Shown here piece by piece: positions 47,054-56,549 of a DNA stretch of 64,000 bases. Origin of the DNA: Capsulimonadaceae bacterium (GTDB lineage: Bacteria > Armatimonadota > Armatimonadia > Armatimonadales > Capsulimonadaceae); the NCBI GenBank assembly GCA_031292625.1, contig JARLGU010000048.1:1-64000 (forward strand), written 5' to 3'. The position numbers were made by a program, and so were the translations under genes. The first letter of the stretch is position 1; each line of letters opens with the position of its first letter. The notes below the pieces were generated by a model. That model did no database searches, was not told the origin of the DNA, and saw only the letters and a list, made by a program, of their open reading frames with translations.

Positions 47054-50000
47054 CTATCGCGCCGCGCTCACTCTCCAGACGGCCGTCTCGCCCCGGTGGA
47101 GCGTAAACGGAATGCCGGTCGCGCTCAACACGTCCGCAGTGGACGAAAACGGCGCGGTCTTGGGGTCGGTCAGGCACTCGACTTTATACGAGCCGGGCGC
47201 AAGGACGTTCAGCGCTATCACGCCGGACTGCGTACCGAGAGCGCGAATCGCGGCGTCGGATGAAGCGTCGCCCATGTAGCCCTGCCCAAGATAGCGGTGC
47301 GCTACGAGATAATGCGCCGACTGCGTAGACAGCCACTCGGTTTTAATCTCCGGCTGCGACGGCGTCACCGGAACACGGCCGCCGAGCTGAGCGTAGAGCG
47401 CGCCGAGGAACGGGGCGGATTTCGGATAGTTCAGCCTGCCCGGAAACACGATCACCGTGCCAGCGCCAACGTGAACCTGCCAGCAGACGACGCGGCCGTT
47501 CGTGTCCTTGAGCAGCGGCGTTCCTCCCGGAAGGCTTTGATCGAAACGGGGTTGGCCATCGAACACAATCGGGCCGTCCTTGGGCCAAAAGCCAGCTCCG
47601 TCGATGACCGGAGCCTGGTATTTGGCGGCATTCGCGTCGAACGAGGCAGTGGTCGCGTCCGGCGCTGGCAGGCCAAGGGCGCGCCAAAGAGCAAAGGGTT
47701 TCGCGGCGGGATCGGGGATCTGGCTGCCGCTGGCGATGTCCATAACCAGGACGCCGCCGCGTTTGACATAGTCCACGAGACGCTGGATCGTCGCCGCTTC
47801 CACGATCCGCCCGTATTGTCCGAGCAGCACCGCGAGTCGCTTGCCTGGCAGTGCAATCGGGAGATCCTCTTCATACACCCACTGTGGCCGCAGGTTTTCC
47901 TCATTCGCGATTTTGCGGCCCTGCTCCCATTCAGGGAACCACGCGACATCGCCAAAGATCGTTCGCGCGTCATAGAATAGCAGATCCGGGCTCGCGACGA
48001 TCGCCACGTCGTCGATAGCCGGTTTGGAATCCTTAAGCTCCGCAAGAATCGCGGTCCACTTCCGCCAGTAAGCCATTTGAGCAGCGCCGGAAGCGCCGGT
48101 ATAAAGCTTGCTGCCCGCGCGGCAGAAGTTGTTGATCGATGTCCCCAGGCCGCCCATGCTCAGCATGTTGAAGATATCGCTGTCGACGCGGATCTCGCTT
48201 CCGAACTCGCACGATACGCTTTCGCTTCGATCGCTCATCCCATGGAGGTATTCGCGAGAGAAACGGGGGATCGGCTGGTGCTCGCCCTCCGCGCCGCCGT
48301 TAGCGAGGTAGACGCCCTGCATTTTGCACAAATCGAGCGGCATCCAGACGCCGCCCATCGCGTAGAGCGAGATGGCGCGCCGCTGATCCATGGCGCGGAC
48401 GGTGTTTGCAAGGAAGGTAATGTAGTCCGTCGAAAACCACCGTTTGAAGTCCATGAAATCCCGCCATCGCGGGCTAAAATCAGGATCCGGCGTAAAGTTG
48501 GGCGACGGCAGCGGGACATCCGAAAACACCGTATACGACGTCCCGTAGCGCGCGTTTAGCGACGCCAGCGTCTGCCCCTTCGTGTCGCGAAGGTAGCGCT
48601 GAAACGCCGCGCGCGCTGCCGGAGAGTAATCGACGGTGACTCCCAGGTACGGTGCGTCGGGCAAGAGCCAGTCGCATCCGACGCCCAGGAACTCGTAGCC
48701 AATCAGGTTCTTGTCGGCAAGGTAGCGTCCTTGCAGTCCGTGGATGAGCGCCGCGATCCCAGCGCGCAGCTTCGTGTCCGCCGCGGTTGGCAGCACGCCT
48801 TTTGCATCCCACACCTGCGTATCGCCGCTCTGGTCCTCCATCAGGTCGACGTCGAGCCAGTCCGGCTGGTCGGTAAACGACCAGTTGATCTGCAACAGAT
48901 ACGGCATGCCGATCTTGTCGAGATACGCGATGCGCTGATCCAAAACGGAGAAGTCCATGACGCCGGGCAGCGGGTTGAGACGACGCCACGTCAGGCGCAG
49001 AATGTAGCAGTTGTAACCGGCGTCGCGCAGGTTGTCGACGTGGTCCTCGAAATCCTTTTCGCCGCAGTCGTAAATCTCGTGATCGAAATTCCCTACCGTC
49101 ACCAGGTTGCCGTATTTCTTGACCACGTCGTCGCGGCTCAGCGCTGCCGCGCTGATTTGCAGCGGATTGACCGGCATGTCTTGCGCGATCCCAAAGGTCG
49201 TTTCCGCCCGCTCGATGGAACCCGCGCCGGACGAAATCTGCACGCCAAATGTCGCGACTGGACTTTGCACGCCATCCCATCCGGCGAGCGTAACGGGTTT
49301 ATCCACGTACGACTGAGCCCCAAAATCCAATGGCGCAACGAGCCCCGCCTGCGGAGTGCTGCCATCACGCCGCCAATAGGTCCACGTGTACGGACCCGGC
49401 CCATCAGGCTTCCAGAAGCGAACGGTGACGACCTTGGGCTCCTTCGACAAATACACGCGGCTGCCTTTGAGCGAATTAAAGCCGATCAGGGTTCCAAGCG
49501 GCCGCGTGTTCGCGGGAAGCGGCGGGGCAATCTGAGCGCCGCGCAGAATATGAAGACGGTACGCCAAATCGCGGCGCGCCCCGATATCGCCTGCATCGGC
49601 GTCGCGATCGATAACGCTGACCTTGAGCGAATAGCTGCCGGGCGTAAGAACCGGGATGCGGACACGGTCCGCGGGCTGCGCGGCGGGATGGCCGGGATCG
49701 TAATCGAGGTTCTGCTCGCCCTGCCAGAGCAGCCGGGTTTCCGAAAGATCGTAGGCCCGCCACAAGACGCGAAAGTGCCCGGAATCGCGGCAGAGATCGC
49801 TCGCCATTAGAAACGGCAGTTCGGCCCCAGGGACGATGCTCTTTAGCGTCCGGTCGTTTAAACTCCATTGCGCGAATACGTCGCTCTGTTTGGACAGGTC
49901 GAACGCGATTCCATCAACCGTAACCGTATCGGATGTTAAAGCGCCGGTCTTGATCTCCAGTCCCTTCAAGGCAAGCGGCGGCTCGGGTATGCCATCGTTG

Positions 50001-50428
50001 TCCCCGCCAGAGTGCGACGCAATATCCCGGTTGTTGATGGGCCGCCCGCCGTAGGGATCAATCAGAAGCGTCGTGCAAAAACGATCGCCGTTCCCCTGCG
50101 AGCGGGTCGCATAGACGAATTCCTCGCCATGCGCATCGACGACAATCGGCCGGACGGCGACATCCCTCCCCTGGACCCAAAACGCGATGTGCTGAACGCC
50201 CGGCGGAAGCGGGACGGGCTGCTTGAGCAGGCCCCGGAAAGTCGTCCCGCTCGTAAAATTGTCGTATGTCCACGTCGTCGATCCAGGGGTGGGCGTGCTC
50301 ATGACGACTCCCGTCACCTCCGGCAGGCGCCACGCGGCATCGGCAGGAAGCAGTTGGTAGAGCGGCGACGCAATTGCGGACGCAGTAGTAGCAATGATGG
50401 CGATAAGGATGTGAATTGTGTAGCGCAT
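47054..50428 (-). CDS. Giant secreted GH42-like protein, acid/base residue not conserved
   Basis: About 1,124 aa with a signal peptide (MRYTIHILIAIIATTASAIAS). About 400 residues of beta-rich modules precede a GH42-like barrel with RLTWRRLNPLPGVMDFSVLDQRI, then YSPAARAAFQRYLRDTKGQTLASLNARYGTSY, and a C-terminal beta-galactosidase trimerisation-like domain (IQRLVDYVKRGGVLVMDI). At the place where GH42 enzymes have the acid/base in IDNE, the sequence reads IGYEFLGV, so the glutamate appears replaced by valine. It may be a catalytically changed or carbohydrate-binding relative. The gap of 490 bp upstream suggests its own promoter. Confidence 0.75.
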   Translation of the reverse strand: MRYTIHILIAIIATTASAIASPLYQLLPADAAWRLPEVTGVVMSTPTPGSTTWTYDNFTSGTTFRGLLKQPVPLPPGVQHIAFWVQGRDVAVRPIVVDAHGEEFVYATRSQGNGDRFCTTLLIDPYGGRPINNRDIASHSGGDNDGIPEPPLALKGLEIKTGALTSDTVTVDGIAFDLSKQSDVFAQWSLNDRTLKSIVPGAELPFLMASDLCRDSGHFRVLWRAYDLSETRLLWQGEQNLDYDPGHPAAQPADRVRIPVLTPGSYSLKVSVIDRDADAGDIGARRDLAYRLHILRGAQIAPPLPANTRPLGTLIGFNSLKGSRVYLSKEPKVVTVRFWKPDGPGPYTWTYWRRDGSTPQAGLVAPLDFGAQSYVDKPVTLAGWDGVQSPVATFGVQISSGAGSIERAETTFGIAQDMPVNPLQISAAALSRDDVVKKYGNLVTVGNFDHEIYDCGEKDFEDHVDNLRDAGYNCYILRLTWRRLNPLPGVMDFSVLDQRIAYLDKIGMPYLLQINWSFTDQPDWLDVDLMEDQSGDTQVWDAKGVLPTAADTKLRAGIAALIHGLQGRYLADKNLIGYEFLGVGCDWLLPDAPYLGVTVDYSPAARAAFQRYLRDTKGQTLASLNARYGTSYTVFSDVPLPSPNFTPDPDFSPRWRDFMDFKRWFSTDYITFLANTVRAMDQRRAISLYAMGGVWMPLDLCKMQGVYLANGGAEGEHQPIPRFSREYLHGMSDRSESVSCEFGSEIRVDSDIFNMLSMGGLGTSINNFCRAGSKLYTGASGAAQMAYWRKWTAILAELKDSKPAIDDVAIVASPDLLFYDARTIFGDVAWFPEWEQGRKIANEENLRPQWVYEEDLPIALPGKRLAVLLGQYGRIVEAATIQRLVDYVKRGGVLVMDIASGSQIPDPAAKPFALWRALGLPAPDATTASFDANAAKYQAPVIDGAGFWPKDGPIVFDGQPRFDQSLPGGTPLLKDTNGRVVCWQVHVGAGTVIVFPGRLNYPKSAPFLGALYAQLGGRVPVTPSQPEIKTEWLSTQSAHYLVAHRYLGQGYMGDASSDAAIRALGTQSGVIALNVLAPGSYKVECLTDPKTAPFSSTADVLSATGIPFTLHRGETAVWRVSAAR

Positions 50429-50920
50429 GGCGATGAGTTTATTGAACAAACGAAAGGTGCGTCATCTCGACCATACGCTCCAATATCATGAGACCGGTCG
50501 AAATGACAATGTTGGTAATTCCAGCTAGTATTCTATAAACCAAGACTTGCTCTAATTGCGTTCAGTTGTAAAGACCCTCACCCTAACCTCTCCCATCGGA
50601 ATGGGCGAGGGAATTCCGGCTCCCTCGCCCGGCTTTGCGGGAGTGGGCTGGGGTGAGGGTTCACACAGCTAATATCGAAAGGTCTTGTAGGACGGCTCCC
50701 CGGCCGCCGTGGCCGTTTTTGAAAAGGGACGGCACGGCGATTCTCCTGCTTCACGATGTGCGCCGGGATCGGACGATGGCAGCAAAAGGCCGTACGCGTG
50801 TTGACGAGGCAACGTAAATCACCGCCGTAAACGAGGCGCGGGCAAAAAAGTGCCCCGGCGGCACGAGCCGTCCTGAATCTTACTTGCAATACGCCAGTTG
50901 ATTACACACACTCTGAGCCC
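50429..50920. other. Intergenic region containing a palindromic repeat-like element
   Basis: No gene. The main feature is a REP-like inverted repeat at 50574-50660, listed separately. The remaining sequence shows no clear promoter. Confidence 0.5.
50574..50660. repeat. REP-like palindromic intergenic element
   Basis: Outer arms ACCCTCACCC and GGGTGAGGGT, with inner arms of the CTCCC/GGGAG type and a GAATTC centre. The style is that of dispersed extragenic palindromes; similar short arms are seen near 32250. Confidence 0.6.
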
Positions 50921-51724
50921 CTACTTCCAAGCGATCCGCAATTCGAGATCGCGCTCGAACGGCGCGGCGGGATCGAATTCGTAGGTGCTGCGGATCTGAC
51001 AAAACTGCGCCTTTTGGCTATCGATTCCCGAGTAGACGCGCCAGCCACGGACGTTGGGCGGCGTGCCGGGAGAGACAGGCGTTTCGGTCATCGTGTATAC
51101 GATCTTAGCGGGAGATCCCGCAAGATCCTTGAGCGCAAAGGTTGCCGTCGTGATATTGTAGCGCAGGTCGTCGCCATGTCCATTGTTGTGCGCGGCAGGC
51201 CACTCCGCCGTCAAGGGCGAGACCTCGCTCAGATCGTAACCGATGCCATCCGTGGAGAGCGTCGCGCCCAGGTAGACAGCGCCGGGCAAGTAGCCGCTGT
51301 AGTCGAGCAAGTTGCCTGGCGAACTCGCCGCCGTATTCACCTTAACAACGATTTTGAGTTCGCGCGGGCTAATTTCAGTGATCTGTTTCGTCACCTGAAC
51401 GGGTTGCCCGGCTGGATCGGAGAACGTGATGATCTTCTTCTCGCCCTTCGTTGTATCGACGCGGGAGGGGTGCGCGAAGTTGGTCGCCCAGGGTTCCAGG
51501 CTCCAGCCATAGACGCCGTGCCAGGGCTTGGTGTTCACCAGCATGAGCGCGTTCGCGTCGGTAAATACGATCGCGTCTCCCACCTTAACCGTCACCCCGC
51601 CTTTCTCGTCATAACCCACCTGCCAGCCGCCGCCGGCCGCGCGGGAAGGCGACGAGGTCGCAACGATGACGCTTACGAGGGCAAGCGCGAGGGAAATCGC
51701 TTTACAGTTCAACTTGAGTTTCAT
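50921..51724 (-). CDS. Secreted protein of unknown function
   Basis: 267 aa with a signal peptide (LNCKAISLALALVSVIVATSSPSRA). The mature part is beta-rich (GWQVGYDEKGGVTVKVGDAIVF, ELKIVVKVN), with no family I recognise; it could be a sugar-binding or lectin-like domain. It lies 36 bp after the long GH42-like gene on the same strand and so probably belongs to that operon. Proposed as an accessory of the flanking large proteins, by position only. Confidence 0.65.
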   Translation of the reverse strand: MKLKLNCKAISLALALVSVIVATSSPSRAAGGGWQVGYDEKGGVTVKVGDAIVFTDANALMLVNTKPWHGVYGWSLEPWATNFAHPSRVDTTKGEKKIITFSDPAGQPVQVTKQITEISPRELKIVVKVNTAASSPGNLLDYSGYLPGAVYLGATLSTDGIGYDLSEVSPLTAEWPAAHNNGHGDDLRYNITTATFALKDLAGSPAKIVYTMTETPVSPGTPPNVRGWRVYSGIDSQKAQFCQIRSTYEFDPAAPFERDLELRIAWK

Positions 51725-51760
51725 TATTGGTTCTCCATCTTACGCGTGAAATTGATTCTG

Positions 51761-54700
51761 CTATCTTTTCTCCGCCGACGTGATTACCGGCGTGGCCTCC
51801 AGCAGGAAGCCTTGACCGGCCTTCAGCGACAGATCGACGCCGCGGGTTCGCAACTCGGAGCCGCTTATCGCGCCCAGGTCGGTCGCGTTGACGAGGTCGC
51901 GCACGTGGTACGTGACGCTGCCTTTCGCTGGAACCAAGCAGCGGCGAGCTTCGGACACTTCCGTCCCGGGAACGGCGATGCCGCCCGCCACCTTCGCGAT
52001 CTCGTCGTGTCCGATAAAGCGACGTCCGACAATGAAGATCGATCCGTCCCTGGAAAACGCGCTTGTGATCAGCGTCGGGTCGCCTCCAACCGTGCCAGTC
52101 CACGGCGCGCGCCGTCCCCATGCATCCACAGCCGAAGCCAATCCCTTGCACGATAGCCAGTCTACGACGCCGCAGAAGCTCAGCACTTCCCCTTTGCCAT
52201 ACGTTATCGTAAACGCCGCAGGAGAACCGTCCGGATAGCGCGCCACAACATGTGCGGCCTGCGGCAACGTGCCCACGCGATAGGTGCGCAAGTACGGGCG
52301 AGGTATGTTCTGGATCCAGGGCGTCGGCTGCGTCTCGACGGGCGGGGACCACGGGCGCACTCGAAAGGCGACCGGGACGTTACGGAACATAGCTGCCGAA
52401 GCACTGGCGGCAACGGAGTCGGGCGACGCGGACGGAGTGGCGCGCGGCGAAACCGGCGGCAACCCCAGACGGCGGCCTAGCGCGTTAGGCGCGCCAACCC
52501 CATCGAGCCAGTAGCCGCTGGTCGGTTCGATCACAAGGCGTCCCCCGTTATGAACATACGTCAACAGGCCATCGATGACCTTTGCGGTCAGCACGTCGGC
52601 GCAATACGGAACGTAAACGTACGGCCGGGCAGCCAACGACGGTCCCGTCACGTCGTCCGCTGCAATCCAGTCGGACTTGAGCTTTTCCGCCCCGGCCTGG
52701 AAGCGGTAAGGTTTAATCGGGTCCTCAACGCGCCCGGCGAACGTATGCTGGTAGATGCCGAACAGCGACTCCATCGAATAGAGGTACGCCGCGTTGGACG
52801 CGGACGCCCCTTCGCCGAGCGGCTTCGCGCCATACAGGCGGTCCATAACCGAAAACCATTCCACGAGGCGCGACTCGGCTTCGGATTCGGTGGCGCTCAA
52901 CGTGGAGAGGCGGCTCTGCGGGAAGACGTAGTTATTGAACGAGTTCCAGCCCGGCCGAGCGGAAAGCAGATTGGTTAACCCGACGTCGACCAGCGGGGCC
53001 GTACGCGCAATCTTGCCGATCGGCTCATACCGGATCGGATACGGCTCGAGCGCCGGGGGGAACATCATCTCCATCGACCCATCCGCCACAAAAGCGTCTT
53101 GGTGCACATAATTCGCGCTGACATACGGCAGGGCATCGTCAGCGTAGAAGCCAACCTGACACGCCGGGTCGCCCGAGTGCAGCCCGGAAAGCATCGCGTC
53201 CTTGCTGGCCCACATCGCGCTGAGCTTCGCGTCCATCCAGTCGCGCCAGATTGCGGACGTCGCGGGCTTGAGCCGGCCGTCCGCGTCCGTCTCGAAATGC
53301 GGCAAGGGCGGCGCAAGGGCGTCCCACGTTGCGTAATGCACTCCGTAGGCCTTCGCAACGGCTGCCAGGCTACCGTACTTGGCTTTGACGTGCTCGACAA
53401 AATAACGCGTCATGGAAGGCGAATAGTCGACGTACTGGTTCAGATAGGGTTGATCCAGCCAACCGTGGTCGAACATGACGTTCGACAACGTGTAGCCGAT
53501 CACGCACGCCCGGTTGCGGAAATGGGAGGCGAGGGCATGAGCGTACTCGTGCAGGCCCGCACGCAGTGCATCCGACGCAGGAGATGCTACGAGTGACGAG
53601 CTTGCGTTCCAGAGCCCGTGCGCCGTCCCCTCCCGATCCTGCTGGTATTCACGCGGGATCCACGATGGAATGCAGCTATAGATTGGGTGGATACGAAAAA
53701 CGACTTTCAAGCCGCGCTTTTCGGCTTCATCCGCCAGCTTATCGAGCGGCTGCCAGATGTAGACGCCGGGCAAGGGCTCGACATCGAACCAGGGGGCGGC
53801 AAACTCGACGGTCGTGTACTTGTCCTGCTTCGCGTCGTCCATCCAGGCCTCGAACTTCGCCAGGTAATCCGCCTGCTGGCTCACCACCGGGGTCGAGCCC
53901 TCGTTCCAATCGCACTTCGTCCGGCTGATGCGGTGATCGCTCGCGGCGCTCTTCTCGGCTATCAGAGTCTTGCCGTGCGCGCTTGCAGGCTCGGCAGCCG
54001 CAACTCCGAGAACCCTGCGCCCAACGGCGACAACATTACCGCCCTCAAGCAGCCGCGATGTCAGCCAAAAAGCCGGACCGCTCGACCGATACTTAGCCAG
54101 ATCCAACGTTGACGGAGACGTCGCCGGCGCAAGACCGCTGTCAATCGGCGTCTGATCGGCGGCCTGCAAAGTCCATTCGATGGCCTGGGACGATTTCGCG
54201 CCGGGGGCGGCCACGTGGACGAGCGCGGGCTTGCCCGGCCGAAAGACATTCGCGCCAGATGACGACGTGAACACGAGGCTGCCCGGCAACGTCGTTGCCG
54301 GCAGATGCGCGACATCGCTGCGCACGATGACATAGCACGCGTAAAGCTGTCGCGGGGCCGCCTCGGCATCGCTCCAAACGTTTACGCGCAGGTGGTACGT
54401 GCCTGCGGGCAGAATTGGAAACTCGATGGAGCCCGTTCGATCGGACGCGATCGTCCACGTGCCTCGGCCCGTTTCGACGACCTGCCAACCGTCGCCGCGC
54501 AAAATCTCCCAGTCGTAGCGATGCGCTCCGGGCGCAAGGTTCAGATCGGACGCACGCAGAAATGGACGCGGCGCGTTGGGACCAATGCCAAAGCGAGACG
54601 CGGCGACGCCGTTCATACGGTCGGATCCCCATACCACCGGCAATCCGCCAGCCGCTTTATCGCGAACCGCCCAGTCCGGCTCGCTCGTGAACAGCCAGTA

Positions 54701-55381
54701 CGGCTCCGCAAACCGGGAGGTCCCAATCCACCGGACGTCCCGGAGAGAGACTGTATACGATTTCTCGGACGACACGATCAAACGAAATCCCACGAGCGCC
54801 AGCGGCGCGCAGGGTGAATCGAACTCATCGATTTTCCCATCCGCGCGGTTGAGCATCCACGGCGTCACGCGGCCAAGCTCGTTTGCGGTGTAAGGATACG
54901 TTTCGACTTGCTCGTAGCCTGCGGTCGCCGGCAAGACGCCCATTCCTTGCTGTTTGGTATTCGCCGCCCAGACAGTCCCATGGGCATCCTTAAATAGTAC
55001 GCGCAAAGCGGGATAGGGATACGGATTTTGAGCCGGACTGCAAATTGCGGACAGGCCAAAACGATCCCCGCCCGCGCTCAGCGGCGCTGGTTGAGGAAGG
55101 TAGTAATCCAGAACCGCCGCGCTATGCTGATTTTCATCCACATACAATCCGAGGCTCTCGACACTGCCCGTCAGATGCACGACGCCGCCGTCGACGGACA
55201 GCGTGCCAGCCGCCGTGCCAACGGTGGCCGCCGCCGGGCGCTCAGGGCAGTCGGGAATGCGGAGCAATTGATCGCTCATGGCGGCAGGCGCGGCCGACGC
55301 AACCATGACCGCGGCGCACGTAAGACCTGCGGCTTTGACAACCTGACGGGATAAAGACCCGAGTGACGTAGCAATGTGCAT
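51761..55381 (-). CDS. Giant secreted GH42-like protein, acid/base residue not conserved (second copy)
   Basis: About 1,206 aa with a signal peptide near residues 15-36. It has the same architecture as the protein at 47054-50428: long beta-rich N-terminus, GH42-like barrel (EFAAPWFDVEPLPGVYIWQPLDKLADEAEKRGLKVVFRI) and C-terminal trimerisation-like domain (IDGLLTYVHNGGRLVIEP). Where GH42 enzymes read IGWQIDNE it reads IGYTLSNV, so the acid/base glutamate is again valine. The start at 55381 has AAAGGT at good spacing. It lies 100 bp after the GH43/GH130-like gene. Confidence 0.75.
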   Translation of the reverse strand: MHIATSLGSLSRQVVKAAGLTCAAVMVASAAPAAMSDQLLRIPDCPERPAAATVGTAAGTLSVDGGVVHLTGSVESLGLYVDENQHSAAVLDYYLPQPAPLSAGGDRFGLSAICSPAQNPYPYPALRVLFKDAHGTVWAANTKQQGMGVLPATAGYEQVETYPYTANELGRVTPWMLNRADGKIDEFDSPCAPLALVGFRLIVSSEKSYTVSLRDVRWIGTSRFAEPYWLFTSEPDWAVRDKAAGGLPVVWGSDRMNGVAASRFGIGPNAPRPFLRASDLNLAPGAHRYDWEILRGDGWQVVETGRGTWTIASDRTGSIEFPILPAGTYHLRVNVWSDAEAAPRQLYACYVIVRSDVAHLPATTLPGSLVFTSSSGANVFRPGKPALVHVAAPGAKSSQAIEWTLQAADQTPIDSGLAPATSPSTLDLAKYRSSGPAFWLTSRLLEGGNVVAVGRRVLGVAAAEPASAHGKTLIAEKSAASDHRISRTKCDWNEGSTPVVSQQADYLAKFEAWMDDAKQDKYTTVEFAAPWFDVEPLPGVYIWQPLDKLADEAEKRGLKVVFRIHPIYSCIPSWIPREYQQDREGTAHGLWNASSSLVASPASDALRAGLHEYAHALASHFRNRACVIGYTLSNVMFDHGWLDQPYLNQYVDYSPSMTRYFVEHVKAKYGSLAAVAKAYGVHYATWDALAPPLPHFETDADGRLKPATSAIWRDWMDAKLSAMWASKDAMLSGLHSGDPACQVGFYADDALPYVSANYVHQDAFVADGSMEMMFPPALEPYPIRYEPIGKIARTAPLVDVGLTNLLSARPGWNSFNNYVFPQSRLSTLSATESEAESRLVEWFSVMDRLYGAKPLGEGASASNAAYLYSMESLFGIYQHTFAGRVEDPIKPYRFQAGAEKLKSDWIAADDVTGPSLAARPYVYVPYCADVLTAKVIDGLLTYVHNGGRLVIEPTSGYWLDGVGAPNALGRRLGLPPVSPRATPSASPDSVAASASAAMFRNVPVAFRVRPWSPPVETQPTPWIQNIPRPYLRTYRVGTLPQAAHVVARYPDGSPAAFTITYGKGEVLSFCGVVDWLSCKGLASAVDAWGRRAPWTGTVGGDPTLITSAFSRDGSIFIVGRRFIGHDEIAKVAGGIAVPGTEVSEARRCLVPAKGSVTYHVRDLVNATDLGAISGSELRTRGVDLSLKAGQGFLLEATPVITSAEKR

Positions 55382-55480
55382 GAGATACCTTTCGCCCGCC
55401 TTCAAAGGAATGCGCCTGCCAAGGCGCAACGCGGGGTTTCCATCGATAATCTTTGCCGCGGAGGTTGCTCTCGTCGCGCG

Positions 55481-56413
55481 TTACAACCAGAGATCCTCGC
55501 CCAAGCGGGTCGCCAGGCCAATCTGCTCGACATGGCCCTGGCGGCCGTTGTACCAAAGCTTCCACTGACTGCCGTCCCAAAGGGCAGTCGGCTTGTAAAC
55601 GGCTTCGCCGTCCCAAGCTCCCGGCGTCGGCGAGATAACTGGATTCTGCGGCAACCTCTCCCAGCCCATGATGCCGTCGCGCGATCGCGCAATGCCGATC
55701 GCGGCCTGATGGACGTTCCGGAAGCCGATGTAAAACATATAGTGCCAGCCGCCGTGCCTGACAATCTGGCATGCGGTAACCTTCTGCTGCTCCCACGCGA
55801 GAGCGCGGTCCGACGAAAAGACCGGTTCCCCGTGTTTAGTCCATTCGATGCCGTCCGGGCTCGTCGCGTAGCCGATCGCATCCGGCTCGTACTGTTCCCC
55901 GCCGCTGTACCACATCTGAAAGAGGCGCAGATCCCCGTTCCATTCAACGTGCGGGCACATCACGGCCGAAAGCTCCCAAGGCTGATCGGGGACCATGACG
56001 GGACGCGCAAGGACGCGGCGGAAGACGCGGCCATCCGTGCTGGTTGCATAACCGATCGCGGAACGCTCTCCCTCGCCGAACACCTGGCCGGTGTACCACA
56101 TGTGGTACACGCCGTCTTTGAAGACCACGATTTGGCGGTTGACCTCTTGTTCCCACTCTGCGCCATCGTCTGGAGCGAGACAGATCACGGGCTTTCCCCA
56201 CGTTGCGCCGTCCACGCTTTCGACGACGGCGATGCTGTGCTTCGTACGCCAGGAGAAATAGAGACGATACAGCCCGTCCGAGACCAGGATCGCCGGGTCG
56301 AAGCAGACGCCAAGCGCCCCTCCGAGAATTGGCGGCTGGCCGGACTTCACCCATCCGGCCGACGTAGTTTGTAGGCTAGAAACGGGAAACTGATTGTCTG
56401 AAAGAGAACTCAT
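55481..56413 (-). CDS. Beta-propeller glycosidase or phosphorylase (GH43/GH130-like)
   Basis: 310 aa with no signal peptide, so cytosolic. Five propeller blades can be traced by repeating blocks such as FDPAILVSDGLYRLYFSWR, RQIVVFKDGVYHMWYTGQV, AIGYATSPDGIEWTKHG and YMFYIGFRNVHQAAIGIARSRDG. The catalytic acids cannot be fixed by eye; Asp in FDPAIL is a candidate general base of GH43 type, while mannoside phosphorylases of GH130 share the fold. It lies between the GH71-like and the giant GH42-like genes. Confidence 0.75.
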   Translation of the reverse strand: MSSLSDNQFPVSSLQTTSAGWVKSGQPPILGGALGVCFDPAILVSDGLYRLYFSWRTKHSIAVVESVDGATWGKPVICLAPDDGAEWEQEVNRQIVVFKDGVYHMWYTGQVFGEGERSAIGYATSTDGRVFRRVLARPVMVPDQPWELSAVMCPHVEWNGDLRLFQMWYSGGEQYEPDAIGYATSPDGIEWTKHGEPVFSSDRALAWEQQKVTACQIVRHGGWHYMFYIGFRNVHQAAIGIARSRDGIMGWERLPQNPVISPTPGAWDGEAVYKPTALWDGSQWKLWYNGRQGHVEQIGLATRLGEDLWL

Positions 56414-56549
56414 AGATTTGCTCCAAAGAGAGGATTTCTCTTATGGTAGCTTTGAGAGAGACCACGCACAAGGCGACGAACCAACAGATTACAGGGATGA
56501 TTTATCTTCCGCCGCCAGGAACGAGGCTGCGCATTCAGAGTGAGCCTGC

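Noticed and set aside
46901-47263. Open frame across the end of the GH42-like gene
   Set aside because: Mostly antisense to the end of a conserved gene and Arg-rich; a shadow.
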